Notes: generated by a model from the letters alone, not told the origin. 64,000 bases of DNA from Marinobacter sp. 2_MG-2023 (GCF_030546935.1 NZ_JAUOPH010000004.1:558001-622000), one strand, 5' to 3'; shown: positions 53,750 through 62,765, counted from the stretch's first letter. Numbers and translations are program-made.

Positions 53750-54958
53750 TTATTGGTCGAGCAACTCCACCCAGTGCTGCACGGGCACACTGGCCTTGGT
53801 CTCAAGATGCATCTGGCAGCCAATATTGGCCGTTACGATACGGTCAGGGCTGTCTACGGTCAGCGCCTTGAGCTTGTTGCTCAGCAATTTCTGGCTGAGT
53901 TCCGGCTGCAGTACCGAGTAGGTGCCCGCCGATCCACAACACAGATGCTTCTCTTTGGTGATGGCCAGATCAACTCCGGCTTTGGTGAGCACCTGTTCCA
54001 CGACACCGCTTTGCTTCATGGCATGCTGCAGTGTACAGGGGCAATGAAACGCAACCTTGCCAGCGCTCTGCTGAACTTTTAAAGCTTCAAGGTCCTGCTT
54101 CAGCAGATACGCACCAAGATCAGTGCAGAGTTCGCTGACTTTTTGTGCCTTCGCAGCGTACACAGGGTCGTCCTTGAGCAAGTGCCCATAATCCTGAACC
54201 ATGGCGCCACAGCCAGATGCTGTCATTACCAGGGCTTCTGCTCCGGACTCGATAGCAGGCCACCAGGCATCAATGTTCTGGCGCATGCGCTCCAGGCCTT
54301 TCTCATGCTCCGAAAGATGGTAGTTCACAGCGCCACAGCACCCGGCTTCCGGAGCTTCGACCATAGTAATGCCGAGCTTGTCCAATACACGAGCTGCTGC
54401 TGCGTTGGTGTTCGGTGTTGCTGATGGCTGCACACAGCCTGCCAGGGCCAGAACAACTCGATTATGGCTCGCGGCCGGCCAGGGGCTGGCCTGCTTTCTG
54501 GGTGGTACTTTGGCGCGCAGCTTACCCGGCAGCACAGGGGCGAAGGTCTGCCCAAGACGCAACATGAACCCGAACAACACACGATTGGGAAGAACCCGCG
54601 CCAGAGCCCAACGCATCCATTTGTCTTTCGGAGCCCGGGGCAGCTCTTTATCGATGAGGTTCCGGCTGATGTCCACCAGACGGCCGTATTGCACTCCAGA
54701 CGGACAGGTGGTTTCGCAGCTGCGACAGGTGAGGCAACGATCAAGATGCTCCCGGGTTTTTTCAGTCACTTCGGCGCCTTCAAGGAACATTTTCATGAGG
54801 TAAATGCGACCACGGGGGCCGTCTCGCTCATCGTTCAGCTCCTGATAGGTCGGGCAGGTTGCGGTGCAGAAGCCGCAGTGAACGCAGGCTCTGAGGATAG
54901 ATTCTGCCTCCTGCCCTTCCGTTGTATTGGCAAATTGTTGAACCAGGTTAGTTTGCAT
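53750..54958 (-). CDS. glcF: Glycolate oxidase iron-sulfur subunit
   Basis: A 402-residue protein. Two 4Fe-4S motifs are CVHCGFCTATCPTYQ near residue 26 and CLTCRSCETTCPSGV near residue 74. Two CCG domains follow with GCCGAVNYHL and CCGSAGTYSV. This is the GlcF layout. With GlcD and GlcE it oxidises glycolate to glyoxylate and passes electrons to the quinone pool. It is the last gene of the operon and is separated from glcE by 162 bases that contain a long inverted repeat. Confidence 0.94.
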   Translation of the reverse strand: MQTNLVQQFANTTEGQEAESILRACVHCGFCTATCPTYQELNDERDGPRGRIYLMKMFLEGAEVTEKTREHLDRCLTCRSCETTCPSGVQYGRLVDISRNLIDKELPRAPKDKWMRWALARVLPNRVLFGFMLRLGQTFAPVLPGKLRAKVPPRKQASPWPAASHNRVVLALAGCVQPSATPNTNAAAARVLDKLGITMVEAPEAGCCGAVNYHLSEHEKGLERMRQNIDAWWPAIESGAEALVMTASGCGAMVQDYGHLLKDDPVYAAKAQKVSELCTDLGAYLLKQDLEALKVQQSAGKVAFHCPCTLQHAMKQSGVVEQVLTKAGVDLAITKEKHLCCGSAGTYSVLQPELSQKLLSNKLKALTVDSPDRIVTANIGCQMHLETKASVPVQHWVELLDQ

Positions 54959-54992
54959 GTTTTACCTGCTTTGAACTCTCATTCGGTAGTGT

Positions 54993-55101
54993 AGCGACCA
55001 AGCCATACCCCTTCTGAAACACGCTGTGAATACTTCCCTGTACGCTTGGCTGCGCCATCCATGGCTTCGCACAGTTTCAGAAGGGGTATGGCTCGGCCGC
55101 T
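54993..55101. repeat. Long inverted repeat between glcE and glcF
   Basis: The 20 bases at 55001-55020 (AGCCATACCCCTTCTGAAAC) are exactly complementary to 55074-55093. Pairing continues outward imperfectly to 54993 and 55101. The 53-base centre itself contains smaller palindromes (CTGTGAA against TTCGCACAG, and CCATCCATGG). It could be a dispersed intergenic repeat or an mRNA hairpin that lowers glcF expression. Confidence 0.75.
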
Positions 55102-55120
55102 TGTCTGGCCTTGGTAGATC

Positions 55121-56188
55121 TTACATCCAGCTATACAGTCGTCCGGGGTTAAATAGTCCATCTGGATCAAACGAGCTTTTCACTCGCTGCTGGATCGTTT
55201 TAAGGGCGTTGGGTTGGCTGTGCATTACCTCACCGGTGCGATCGCCACCACGGAACAGGCTCACCTGACCGCCGGCGGCGCGAGCCTGAGTCTCCATGTC
55301 GCTGAGTTCTCCAGCACCACGAAACCAGCGCTGGGAGCCGGCCCAGTCGATAAACCAATCACCCTCCAGGACCGGGTTGTCGGCCGTGGAGCCAACAGAG
55401 AAGCGCCAGAGCGGTGCGTCTTTGCCAGCAAAGAATTCGTGTTGCATGTCCTGCACTGAACGCCAGAAAGCCTGGCCATCATTCATGACATCGCCGCTCC
55501 ACTTTTCAGCGGTGGCTTCAACTGCCGATTTGGCGCCAGAGAGCCGAAGATAAACCTTGCCGTCGACCCAGCAGGCTGCAGTGATCGGCTTGGGCTCTGC
55601 TGCTCGGCTATTCATGTAGTGCAGCACCTCATCCATTGCCATGTCCTGAACCAGCGTCAAACTTGCGGCCGGATGCGGCATAACTTTCAGGCTGATTTCA
55701 GTAATAACCCCGAGGGTGCCAAGAGCCCCTGCCTGAAGCCGGGAAACATCGTAACCCGCGACGTTCTTCATCACTTCGCCGCCAAAACGCAAATGCTCAC
55801 CTTTCCCGTTGAGCAGGCGTATACCCAGCACCTGATCCCGCACAGACCCGGCCCAGGGCCTTGATGGGCCGGAGAGGTTGCAGGCCAGCGTCCCACCAAT
55901 GGTGGATTCAGGGCCGAAATGAGGTGGTTCAAAGTGCAGCGCCTGGCCTTGCTCGGCAAGCACAGCCTCGATCTCACGCAGAGGTGTCCCGGCGCGAACC
56001 GTCATCACCAGTTCTACCGGATGATAGTCGACAATCCCGGTATGCCCGCCGACATTGAGGTCGCTGGCATCGCGGCTTGGTTCCCGACCAATGAAGGCTT
56101 TTGTGCCACCGCCGATAATATTGAGCTTCTCCCCGCCAGAGCGGGCCTGGAGCACTTGCTCCTGCAATTGTTGAGAGATATCAGCCAT
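55121..56188 (-). CDS. glcE: Glycolate oxidase FAD-binding subunit
   Basis: A 355-residue flavoprotein. The FAD-binding fold has LNIIGGGTKAFIGREP near the start and GPESTIGGTLACNLSGPSRPWAGSVRDQVLG, the family core. It closes with SSFDPDGLFNPGRLYSW. I chose the ATG at 56188, within the end of glcD, because GGAAG lies eight bases ahead; a start at 56209 has no such site. It overlaps glcD by eight bases and acts in the GlcDEF complex. Confidence 0.92.
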   Translation of the reverse strand: MADISQQLQEQVLQARSGGEKLNIIGGGTKAFIGREPSRDASDLNVGGHTGIVDYHPVELVMTVRAGTPLREIEAVLAEQGQALHFEPPHFGPESTIGGTLACNLSGPSRPWAGSVRDQVLGIRLLNGKGEHLRFGGEVMKNVAGYDVSRLQAGALGTLGVITEISLKVMPHPAASLTLVQDMAMDEVLHYMNSRAAEPKPITAACWVDGKVYLRLSGAKSAVEATAEKWSGDVMNDGQAFWRSVQDMQHEFFAGKDAPLWRFSVGSTADNPVLEGDWFIDWAGSQRWFRGAGELSDMETQARAAGGQVSLFRGGDRTGEVMHSQPNALKTIQQRVKSSFDPDGLFNPGRLYSWM

Positions 56189-57653
56189 GGGCGGCTTCCG
56201 TATGTTCATGCTTGTGTTGTTTATGTTCGAGCGAGCGGTATTCCTGGCAGAACTTCAGCGCGGGTACACCTTTACCCGGGTTTAGAATGCCCGAAGGGTC
56301 AAAGGCTGCTTTTACATCATGAAACTGCTGCAATTCCAGATCGTTGAACTGTACGGCCATCTGGCGAATTTTTTCCACGCCTACGCCGTGCTCACCGGTA
56401 ATACAGCCGCCGACATCAACACACATTTCCAGAATTGCGGCACCGAAGGCCTCGGTTCTCTCGAATTCACCCGGTACGTTCGCATCAAAAAGGATCAGCG
56501 GGTGAAGGTTGCCATCACCCGCATGAAAGACGTTTGCAACACGCAAACCGAACTCTTCAGACAATGCCTGCATGTCTGTCAGCACCTTAGCGATGTGACG
56601 ACGGGGGATGGTGCCGTCCATGCAATAGTAGTCCGGAGAAATGCGGCCAACAGCGGGGAACGCGGACTTGCGGCCCAGCCAGAGCAATGCCCTCTCCTGC
56701 TCACTTTGGGAGGTACGAACCGACGTAGCACCGAGCTTTCGGAAAACCGCCTCGGCCTCGGCTATGTGTTCGTGTACTTCTTCTTCAGTGCCGTCCACTT
56801 CGCAAAGAAGCAGCGCTTTGGCTTCGCGGGGGTAACCGGCACCGGAAAAGTCATCAGCCGCTACAATGGCGTGGCCGTCCATCATCTCCAAACCGCCCGG
56901 TATAATGCCGTGGGAGATAATCCCGCCCACCGCATCGCCAGCTTTCTGAACGCTGTCAAAACCGGCCATCACGACCTGTGCGACTTCAGGCTTGGGCAAT
57001 AGCTTCACCTTCACTTCGGTTACCACACCCAGCAACCCTTCAGAGCCGGTCAGTAGGGCAAGCAGATCCATGCCACAACTATCCAGCCCGCTGCTGCCGA
57101 CGTTCACCACATCGCCTTCCGCGGTCACCATCTCCACACTAAGAATGTTATGCACCGTCAAACCGTATTTCAGGCAGTGCACTCCACCCGAGTTTTCCGC
57201 AACGTTGCCACCAATGGTGCAGGCAATCTGGGACGAAGGATCTGGTCCGTAATAAAGGCCGTACTGAGCAGCCTCCTCACTGATGGCGAGGTTACGCACA
57301 CCTGGCTGAAGGCAGGCTGTTCGTTCCAGCGGATCGATATGCAGGATACGATTGAACTTGGCCAACGAAAGTACCACGCCCTCTTTGTTGGGCATGGCTC
57401 CAGCACTGAGCCCGGTTCCTGCTCCCCGGGCAACGACCGGAATACCGTGTTCGTGACAGATGCGCATTATCCGCTGCACCTGAGTAACGGTTTCCGGCAA
57501 CACCACCAGCAACGGCATTTCGCAATACATCGACATGCCATCGCATTCGTAGGGTTTTATCGTTTCGTCATCTGTAATGACGTATTCCGGCTCAATAAAA
57601 GTCCGGAACTGATCAGCCAGTTCCGCCTTGCTGATCTTTGGTTTAGTTGCCAT
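56181..57653 (-). CDS. glcD: Glycolate oxidase subunit GlcD
   Basis: A 490-residue flavoprotein of the FAD-linked oxidase family. PVVARGAGTGLSAGAMP and IGGNVAENSGGVHCLKYGLT are the FAD-binding motifs. GCITGEHGVGVEKIRQM and KAAFDPSGILNPGKGVP mark the C-terminal catalytic and closing regions. The ATG at 57653 has AGAGG five bases ahead. It is the catalytic subunit, and overlaps glcE by eight bases. D-lactate dehydrogenases share the fold, but the neighbouring GlcE, GlcF and GlcG genes point to glycolate. Confidence 0.94.
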   Translation of the reverse strand: MATKPKISKAELADQFRTFIEPEYVITDDETIKPYECDGMSMYCEMPLLVVLPETVTQVQRIMRICHEHGIPVVARGAGTGLSAGAMPNKEGVVLSLAKFNRILHIDPLERTACLQPGVRNLAISEEAAQYGLYYGPDPSSQIACTIGGNVAENSGGVHCLKYGLTVHNILSVEMVTAEGDVVNVGSSGLDSCGMDLLALLTGSEGLLGVVTEVKVKLLPKPEVAQVVMAGFDSVQKAGDAVGGIISHGIIPGGLEMMDGHAIVAADDFSGAGYPREAKALLLCEVDGTEEEVHEHIAEAEAVFRKLGATSVRTSQSEQERALLWLGRKSAFPAVGRISPDYYCMDGTIPRRHIAKVLTDMQALSEEFGLRVANVFHAGDGNLHPLILFDANVPGEFERTEAFGAAILEMCVDVGGCITGEHGVGVEKIRQMAVQFNDLELQQFHDVKAAFDPSGILNPGKGVPALKFCQEYRSLEHKQHKHEHTEAAHG

Positions 57654-57663
57654 AACGCCTCTC

Positions 57664-58089
57664 TCAACCACGCTGGGCTTCGAAGTAGTCTAATCCGGCT
57701 TGAGCACAATCCATGTCTTGTTGTGGCGTACCAGAGCTAATCCCGATACCTCCAACAACCTCGCCATCAATAATCACAGGTAAACCGCCGCCAACGGAGC
57801 TTATGCGTCCGCCCACCTCGGTATGAATACCGAACGCCAGGCTACCCGGCACATTGACAGCGTTGTAATCATGGGTGGCTTTTTTTGCAGCAGCAGCTGT
57901 AAACGCTTTGTCCTGCGCAATGGTTACACTCGTAATTTTGCCACCATCCATACGCTCAAAAGCAACCAGGTTTCCGGATTCGTCCACAATGGCGATGCAC
58001 ATCGGAATGCCTATTTCCCGGGCCTTTACGGCCGCGCCTTCAATCAGCAAACGCGCTTCAGCCAAATCCAGTCTCTTTATCGTCAACAT
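57664..58089 (-). CDS. glcG: GlcG/HbpS family protein
   Basis: A 141-residue protein of the haem-degrading/HbpS-like family (DUF336). The core is MCIAIVDESGNLVAFERMDGGKITSVTIAQDKAFTAAA, followed by GGLPVIIDGEVVGGIGISSGTPQQD, both usual. Members are found in glycolate and propanediol loci; a binding or accessory role is assumed and no reaction is established. It sits between the TRAP permease and glcD in the operon, 10 bases before the latter. Confidence 0.9.
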   Translation of the reverse strand: MLTIKRLDLAEARLLIEGAAVKAREIGIPMCIAIVDESGNLVAFERMDGGKITSVTIAQDKAFTAAAAKKATHDYNAVNVPGSLAFGIHTEVGGRISSVGGGLPVIIDGEVVGGIGISSGTPQQDMDCAQAGLDYFEAQRG

Positions 58090-58108
58090 AAAACCCCTCT
58101 CCTTTTAA

Positions 58109-59644
58109 TCAACCGTATACAAGCCCTGGCAGCCAGGTCACAACACCCGGAACCGCAATACAAACCATCAGACCGAAAGCCTGAATGGCGAGGAACACCA
58201 GGGCAGATTTGAAAATCGTTCCCATGGAAATTTCCGGCGGGCACACACCACGGATATAAAATAACGCGTAACCGAAGGGTGGACTGAGAAACGACATTTG
58301 CATATTGACCAGATACAACACCCCGAACCAGAGCACCACATCATTCCCCTCTACCGGCGGCAAACCGAAGAGCCCTTCAAACGTAAGCGCTTTCACGATT
58401 GGAATGAAGATGGGAACCGCCAGTAACAGAATACCGACCCAGTCCAGGAACATCCCCAGCACCACCAATAACACCATAAGCAAGAACAGAATACCGTAAG
58501 AGGACATGCCCGTGCCCAGGATGGCATCAGTCACAAACTGCTGGCCACCCTGCAGGATATAAAACCCGACAAATACCGAAGCCCCGAACATGATCCACAG
58601 CACCATGGCAGAAGCTTTAGCCGTGGTGATTGAAGCCTCACGCAAGCCCCCGATAGTGAACTTTCCGTGCATCAAGGCGACGACGATGGCGCCGAATGAA
58701 CCTATACCTGCCGCTTCAACCGGTGTTGCAATACCACCGAACAACAAGCCAAGAACCAGACCCACGAGAATCAAGGGTGCAATAAGGCCTTTGAGTAGCG
58801 AGAGTTTCTCGCGCAAAGAAATGCGTTCCTCAACCGGAACGGGGGGCCCAAGGCTGGGGTTCAGCCAGCTGCGAATTAACACATAAGCGATATACAGGCT
58901 TGAAAGCATCAGCCCCGGAATCACCGACCCCAGGTAGAGCTCTCCCACCGATTGCTGGGCCACAACCGCATACAGAATGGCCAGAATAGACGGCGGGATA
59001 AGGATACCCAAGGTACCGCCAGCCATAATGGAACCTATGGCAATCTGATGGTCATAACCCCGTTTAAGCATGGCAGGCAGGGCAATAATGCCCATGGTTA
59101 CAACGGCCGCACCGATAACCCCGACCATCGCGGCCAAAAGCGTAGAAGCCAGGATGGTTGCTGTTGCCAGACCACCGCTAAGCCCACCCATCCATTTGTA
59201 GACCACACTGAACATTTCTTCGATCAGCCCTGCACGCTCCAGCATGGATGCCATGAATATGAACAGAGGTATCGCAGCCAGATCAGAGTTGGTCATCATC
59301 GGGAAAATCCGGCTGGGCACGATGTTCAGCATCATCGAATCACCCACCAGATAAACAAACAGCACCCCCAGGCCACCCGTTACGAAGGCCAGCGGCAAGC
59401 CCATCATCAAGGCAACAAAAAGAGAGCCAAACATCAGGTACGTCAGCGGGCCAATTTCAACACTGGCAAGGCTGCCGGCAAACTTGAACAGGAATTTCTC
59501 ATCGCTGAACGGGTCATAGAAGAGGATGTTGATCATCTCTACACAGATGACGAAAGCGAACCCTACTGTCGCCAGAATCATCAACCAGGTGCCGAGTTTA
59601 CCTGTGAGGTTCGGACCCGGCGCAGCCGTTGTATTAGTGGTCAT
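58109..59644 (-). CDS. dctM: TRAP transporter large permease (DctM)
   Basis: A 511-residue polytopic protein. MMGLPLAFVTGGLGVLFVYL, AAIPLFIFMASMLERAGLIEEMF, GGTLGILIPPSILAILYAVV and SPPFGYALFYIRGV are the landmarks of the DctM/SiaM family. It forms the sodium-coupled channel. It overlaps the small permease by four bases. Since glycolate oxidase follows directly, the likely cargo is glycolate or another hydroxy acid such as lactate. Confidence 0.94.
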   Translation of the reverse strand: MTTNTTAAPGPNLTGKLGTWLMILATVGFAFVICVEMINILFYDPFSDEKFLFKFAGSLASVEIGPLTYLMFGSLFVALMMGLPLAFVTGGLGVLFVYLVGDSMMLNIVPSRIFPMMTNSDLAAIPLFIFMASMLERAGLIEEMFSVVYKWMGGLSGGLATATILASTLLAAMVGVIGAAVVTMGIIALPAMLKRGYDHQIAIGSIMAGGTLGILIPPSILAILYAVVAQQSVGELYLGSVIPGLMLSSLYIAYVLIRSWLNPSLGPPVPVEERISLREKLSLLKGLIAPLILVGLVLGLLFGGIATPVEAAGIGSFGAIVVALMHGKFTIGGLREASITTAKASAMVLWIMFGASVFVGFYILQGGQQFVTDAILGTGMSSYGILFLLMVLLVVLGMFLDWVGILLLAVPIFIPIVKALTFEGLFGLPPVEGNDVVLWFGVLYLVNMQMSFLSPPFGYALFYIRGVCPPEISMGTIFKSALVFLAIQAFGLMVCIAVPGVVTWLPGLVYG

Positions 59645-60345
59645 GCGACACGCTCCTTACCGAGGCGAACGAACAGAACAATATCCTTGATGAGCTTGGA
59701 TACACCGGCGAGCAGCAGCAAAGTAGAGCCGAGTAACATCATGCCCTTGACTGGCCAGTACTGTATGCCCCAGGTTTCCACCGTGGTCTCATTCATGGCG
59801 TAGGAGTTCTCGAAAAAGGTCCAGGAGGTGATCATCAGGACCATCGCAAACAGAAAGAAAAACATGGAAGTAAATATATCCATGCCAACCCTGCCGCGCA
59901 CCGGCAAAAAGTTATACACGACATCAACCCGCACATGGGCGCCATGTAGCATTGCAAACGAGCCTGCGAGCAAATACTGCATCCCCAGAAGAAGGAAGCT
60001 GGCCTCGTGCACCCAGACGGTTGGCTGATTGAACAGGTAACGCATCACCACTTCAAAAAAGTAAAAAACGACCGCATTGATCGTCCAGAAAGAAACAAAC
60101 TCGCCGGACTTGTCGCTGATCCAGTCAATAGAACGGGTAAACCAGTTGCCTTCAAATTGAAGAAAAACCAGAGGGTCATCTGATTCTGCCTGTAACTCAG
60201 CAGGGGTTAATTCAGGCTCTACAGGCTCAGCACCCCGGGCAGTGGCCCATCGATACCACGCCATCATGATCAGCGGCATTACCGCCAGCCACCCCCAGTA
60301 CAACCAGTGCGGCATTACAAATCCGAAGCCTTCTAGGTCAGACAT
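59641..60345 (-). CDS. dctQ: TRAP transporter small permease (DctQ)
   Basis: A 234-residue membrane protein. The C-terminal two thirds have the four-span DctQ pattern: FVSFWTINAVVFYFFEVVMRYLFNQPTVWVHE, where the arginine and tryptophan are typical, then ARVDVVYN-like HVRVDVVYNFLPVRGR. An extra N-terminal span (LYWGWLAVMPLIMMAWYRWA) and an acidic linker make it longer than common DctQ proteins. It pairs with DctM and overlaps it by four bases. Confidence 0.9.
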   Translation of the reverse strand: MSDLEGFGFVMPHWLYWGWLAVMPLIMMAWYRWATARGAEPVEPELTPAELQAESDDPLVFLQFEGNWFTRSIDWISDKSGEFVSFWTINAVVFYFFEVVMRYLFNQPTVWVHEASFLLLGMQYLLAGSFAMLHGAHVRVDVVYNFLPVRGRVGMDIFTSMFFFLFAMVLMITSWTFFENSYAMNETTVETWGIQYWPVKGMMLLGSTLLLLAGVSKLIKDIVLFVRLGKERVA

Positions 60346-60371
60346 TTTGTTACTACCTCAGCCATAAAACA

Positions 60372-60416
60372 GGGAAGGAGGACGGCTCTTTTCCCGAAGC
60401 AGTCCCTGCCCTTCCC
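60372..60416 (-). terminator. Intercistronic hairpin between dctP and dctQ
   Basis: GGGAAGG at 60372 pairs with CCTTCCC near 60410-60416, with an inner GGAC/GTCC helix. No T run follows closely. It lies 3' of the binding-protein gene, where hairpins commonly protect the 5' message and reduce readthrough to the permeases. Confidence 0.5.
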
Positions 60417-60450
60417 CACTAGGTTTTTATTGTTGTCAGATAACGCGGGC

Positions 60451-61587
60451 TTACTTGCCTTCTACGCCTTCCAGATCAGCTTCGGTCACATAACCAACTG
60501 TGTCGTTCATCATGTACTTCAGCTGCATATCAAAAATGGCACGGGCATCTTCATCTTTATTTGCCCACTTGTACCAGATCGGAATCGCTTTGCGACGGAA
60601 CTCTGAAAGGTCGGTCTGGCTAAGCCGGGTCACCGTATCGCCATCTGCCTTGAACTTCTCCATGGCTTCAATGTTGCGCTTCTGAATGGTGAGGTAGTGA
60701 ACCTGGGAGTAATTGCGAACTTCATCTTCAACCAGCTTCTGTAGCTTGGGATCCAGGTTGTTCCAGTTCCGCAAGTTGACAGTAAGGTCCATCAAATCCA
60801 CCGGCTGATAGATAGACATAACACCTGGAGGCCCGAACATGATGTAGTCGGTAACCTGGGAGAAACCCAGTTCGTAGTTCACAGCAGGGCCAACATAGTC
60901 AGCTGCATCGATGGTGCCTTTTTCCAGAGCCGGAAAGATATCCGAGCCAGGCAGGCTGACCGTGGATACACCAAACTCCTGAAATACTTCCGCTACCATC
61001 CCGCCGGGCACGCGCATTTTCATACCTTTCAGGTCGGCCAGACTGTTAACCGCCTTCTTGGAGTGGATGATGTTGGCGTCGTGCTGGATCGGGCCTACGT
61101 AAAACAGCCCAAACTTCTTGTAGATTTCACGTGTTTTCTCAAGCATTCCCAGCGAATAGAACATGGTGTCCCACTGGTGCGGTTGGTCCGGTCCCGCAGG
61201 ATAGGAAGACAGGAAGACCGACGCGGGGATTTTACCAGACCAATAAAGAGTGAACGGGTTCATGCCCTGCAACACACCGTTGCGCACGGCTTCAAAAAGG
61301 GCGTTGTTATCGGCGGCCACCGCTTTGGCAGGGAAAGGCTTGAAAATAAGCTCCCCACCGCTTTTTTCCTCGATGCTCTCACACCACTCTTCAAAGAGGT
61401 CGTAGCCGACGGTACCGGCATCCCAGACGGACTGGATTTTCCAGGTTGTCGCAGCGTATGCCTGGCCGGCCCCCATCATCATCGCGCCAGCGAAAGCGGT
61501 ACCAAGAGCGGCGGTTTTCAGAAAGCTTCTGCGCGGCGAAGGTGAGCTGGTCTCACAGCTATTCGAATTGGTTTTGCTCGGTTTCAT
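60451..61587 (-). CDS. dctP: TRAP transporter substrate-binding protein (DctP), Tat-exported
   Basis: A 378-residue periplasmic protein. A twin-arginine motif RRSFLKTAAL and hydrophobic core end in AYA-AT, so export is by Tat rather than Sec. The mature protein starts TTWKIQSVWDAGTVGYDL and has the DctP-type regions MRVPGGMVAEVFQEFGVSTVSLPGSDIFPALEKGTIDAADYVGP. The start at 61587 has GGAG nine bases ahead and leaves the Tat signal near the N-terminus; an upstream start at 61674 would run through the control region. It is the first gene of the operon and the subunit that sets substrate choice. Confidence 0.93.
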   Translation of the reverse strand: MKPSKTNSNSCETSSPSPRRSFLKTAALGTAFAGAMMMGAGQAYAATTWKIQSVWDAGTVGYDLFEEWCESIEEKSGGELIFKPFPAKAVAADNNALFEAVRNGVLQGMNPFTLYWSGKIPASVFLSSYPAGPDQPHQWDTMFYSLGMLEKTREIYKKFGLFYVGPIQHDANIIHSKKAVNSLADLKGMKMRVPGGMVAEVFQEFGVSTVSLPGSDIFPALEKGTIDAADYVGPAVNYELGFSQVTDYIMFGPPGVMSIYQPVDLMDLTVNLRNWNNLDPKLQKLVEDEVRNYSQVHYLTIQKRNIEAMEKFKADGDTVTRLSQTDLSEFRRKAIPIWYKWANKDEDARAIFDMQLKYMMNDTVGYVTEADLEGVEGK

Positions 61588-61699
61588 CGAAACGTCTCCA
61601 CTGAAATTGTTTTTATAGAGTTCAGAGCAACACGGGCAAAAAGCCCAGTATCGAAGATGATATTCGTGCGCCATCCCGGTTTAGTCCAGCGGGTACCGC

Positions 61700-61714
61700 A
61701 CTGGTCAGACCAGT
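61700..61714. promoter_or_regulatory. GntR-type operator 1
   Basis: ACTGGTCAGACCAGT contains TGGT-N3-ACCA, the recognition core of FadR-subfamily GntR regulators, within a palindrome broken only at its centre. It lies 113 bases ahead of dctP, between the divergent genes. Confidence 0.75.
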
Positions 61715-61730
61715 TTTTAAATTCGCAAAA

Positions 61731-61757
61731 ATGGACGAACCTTGCCGAATCGTCCAT
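61731..61757. repeat. Short inverted repeat between GntR operators
   Basis: ATGGACGA (61731-61738) pairs with TCGTCCAT (61750-61757) around 11 bases. It lies between the two operators; it may be another protein site or a small hairpin. The 264-base gap 61588-61851 holds no gene. Confidence 0.45.
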
Positions 61758-61816
61758 ATTTGCAGGGCTCAAGCGTATTTTATGAGCAAGGCCAACTAAC
61801 AATAATTACCGGAAAC

Positions 61817-61831
61817 GCTGGTCAGACCAGT
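61817..61831. promoter_or_regulatory. GntR-type operator 2
   Basis: GCTGGTCAGACCAGT repeats the same TGGTCAGACCA core as operator 1. It lies 21 bases ahead of the regulator ATG, a position suited to autoregulation. Confidence 0.75.
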
Positions 61832-61851
61832 GCACCCCTACAGGCACCCTG

Positions 61852-62610
61852 ATGGCAATTTCACAGGAAATCTCATACCGGCTGGAACGGATGATCCTCG
61901 ACGGAGGGCTGGCGCCAGAACAAAAAATACCCTCGGAACGGCAACTTGCCGAGCGCTTACGGGTGTCTCGATCGGTTATCCGTGAGGCTCTCCATGAATT
62001 GCAGGGTCGCGGCGTTATCGAAACCCGTCACGGGAAAGGCTCCTTCGTTTCCAGCATGGTCCCGGGGTCTGGTGACATCAGTACTCAGGGCCCTCTGATG
62101 CACCTGTTCGAAGGTCACCCGCGAACACTTTATGACTTGCTCGAGGTAAGAGAGCAGCTGGAGGGGCAAGCCGCCTTTCTTGCGGCGCAGCGGGCCACCA
62201 GCCTCGATCGCCACCGGATAGCCAAAGCCTTCCGCGCTCTGGAAGAAACCGACCCTCTTAGCAATGCACGCCCGGATCATGGCTTCCACCAGGCGATTGT
62301 CGAGGCATCTCACAATCCGATTCTGGTTCACGTACTCAACAGCCTGAAAAACATGATGCTGATGACCGTACAGGCTTCGGTTGCCAACCTTAACCCGCGC
62401 GCAGAGATGCGTAAGAAGATTGTTCTCCAGCACCGGCAGCTTTACGAGGCTGTCATTTCAGGCAGGCCCGCGAGCGCCCAGAAGGTTGCCATGGCCCATG
62501 TGCGCTTCGTCAGTAAAGCCATGCGCGATATGGAAAAAGAGGGGAGCACACTCATCCGTGTTCCAATTGAACAAGAGGGCCAGAACAGCCATCAGGGTAC
62601 ACGCGACTGA
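61852..62610 (+). CDS. GntR family regulator, FadR subfamily (GlcC/LldR-like)
   Basis: A 252-residue regulator. The winged helix is at the N-terminus: ISYRLERMILDGGLAPEQKIPSERQLAERLRVSRSVIREALHELQGRGVIETRHGKGSFV. The C-terminal FCD domain has LLEVREQLEGQAAFLAAQRA and DHGFHQAIVEASHNPILVHVL, whose histidines usually bind a metal and a small acid. It is divergent from the glycolate operon and has two matching operators, so it is probably its regulator, as GlcC is in other bacteria. The sequence does not show whether it activates or represses. Confidence 0.92.
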   Translation: MAISQEISYRLERMILDGGLAPEQKIPSERQLAERLRVSRSVIREALHELQGRGVIETRHGKGSFVSSMVPGSGDISTQGPLMHLFEGHPRTLYDLLEVREQLEGQAAFLAAQRATSLDRHRIAKAFRALEETDPLSNARPDHGFHQAIVEASHNPILVHVLNSLKNMMLMTVQASVANLNPRAEMRKKIVLQHRQLYEAVISGRPASAQKVAMAHVRFVSKAMRDMEKEGSTLIRVPIEQEGQNSHQGTRD

Positions 62611-62765
62611 AACCAGCAAAATGCTTGCATTGAATACTCATTCCGCCACAATAAGTTGCTGGCATCAACGCTGAAAAATCGTAAAACTGTGTGGATAAGG
62701 TGTTGATTTCCACCTTCACAGTCCGTAAAACAAACGCCTTTGAATTACAGCTTCAGGAGCCACGC

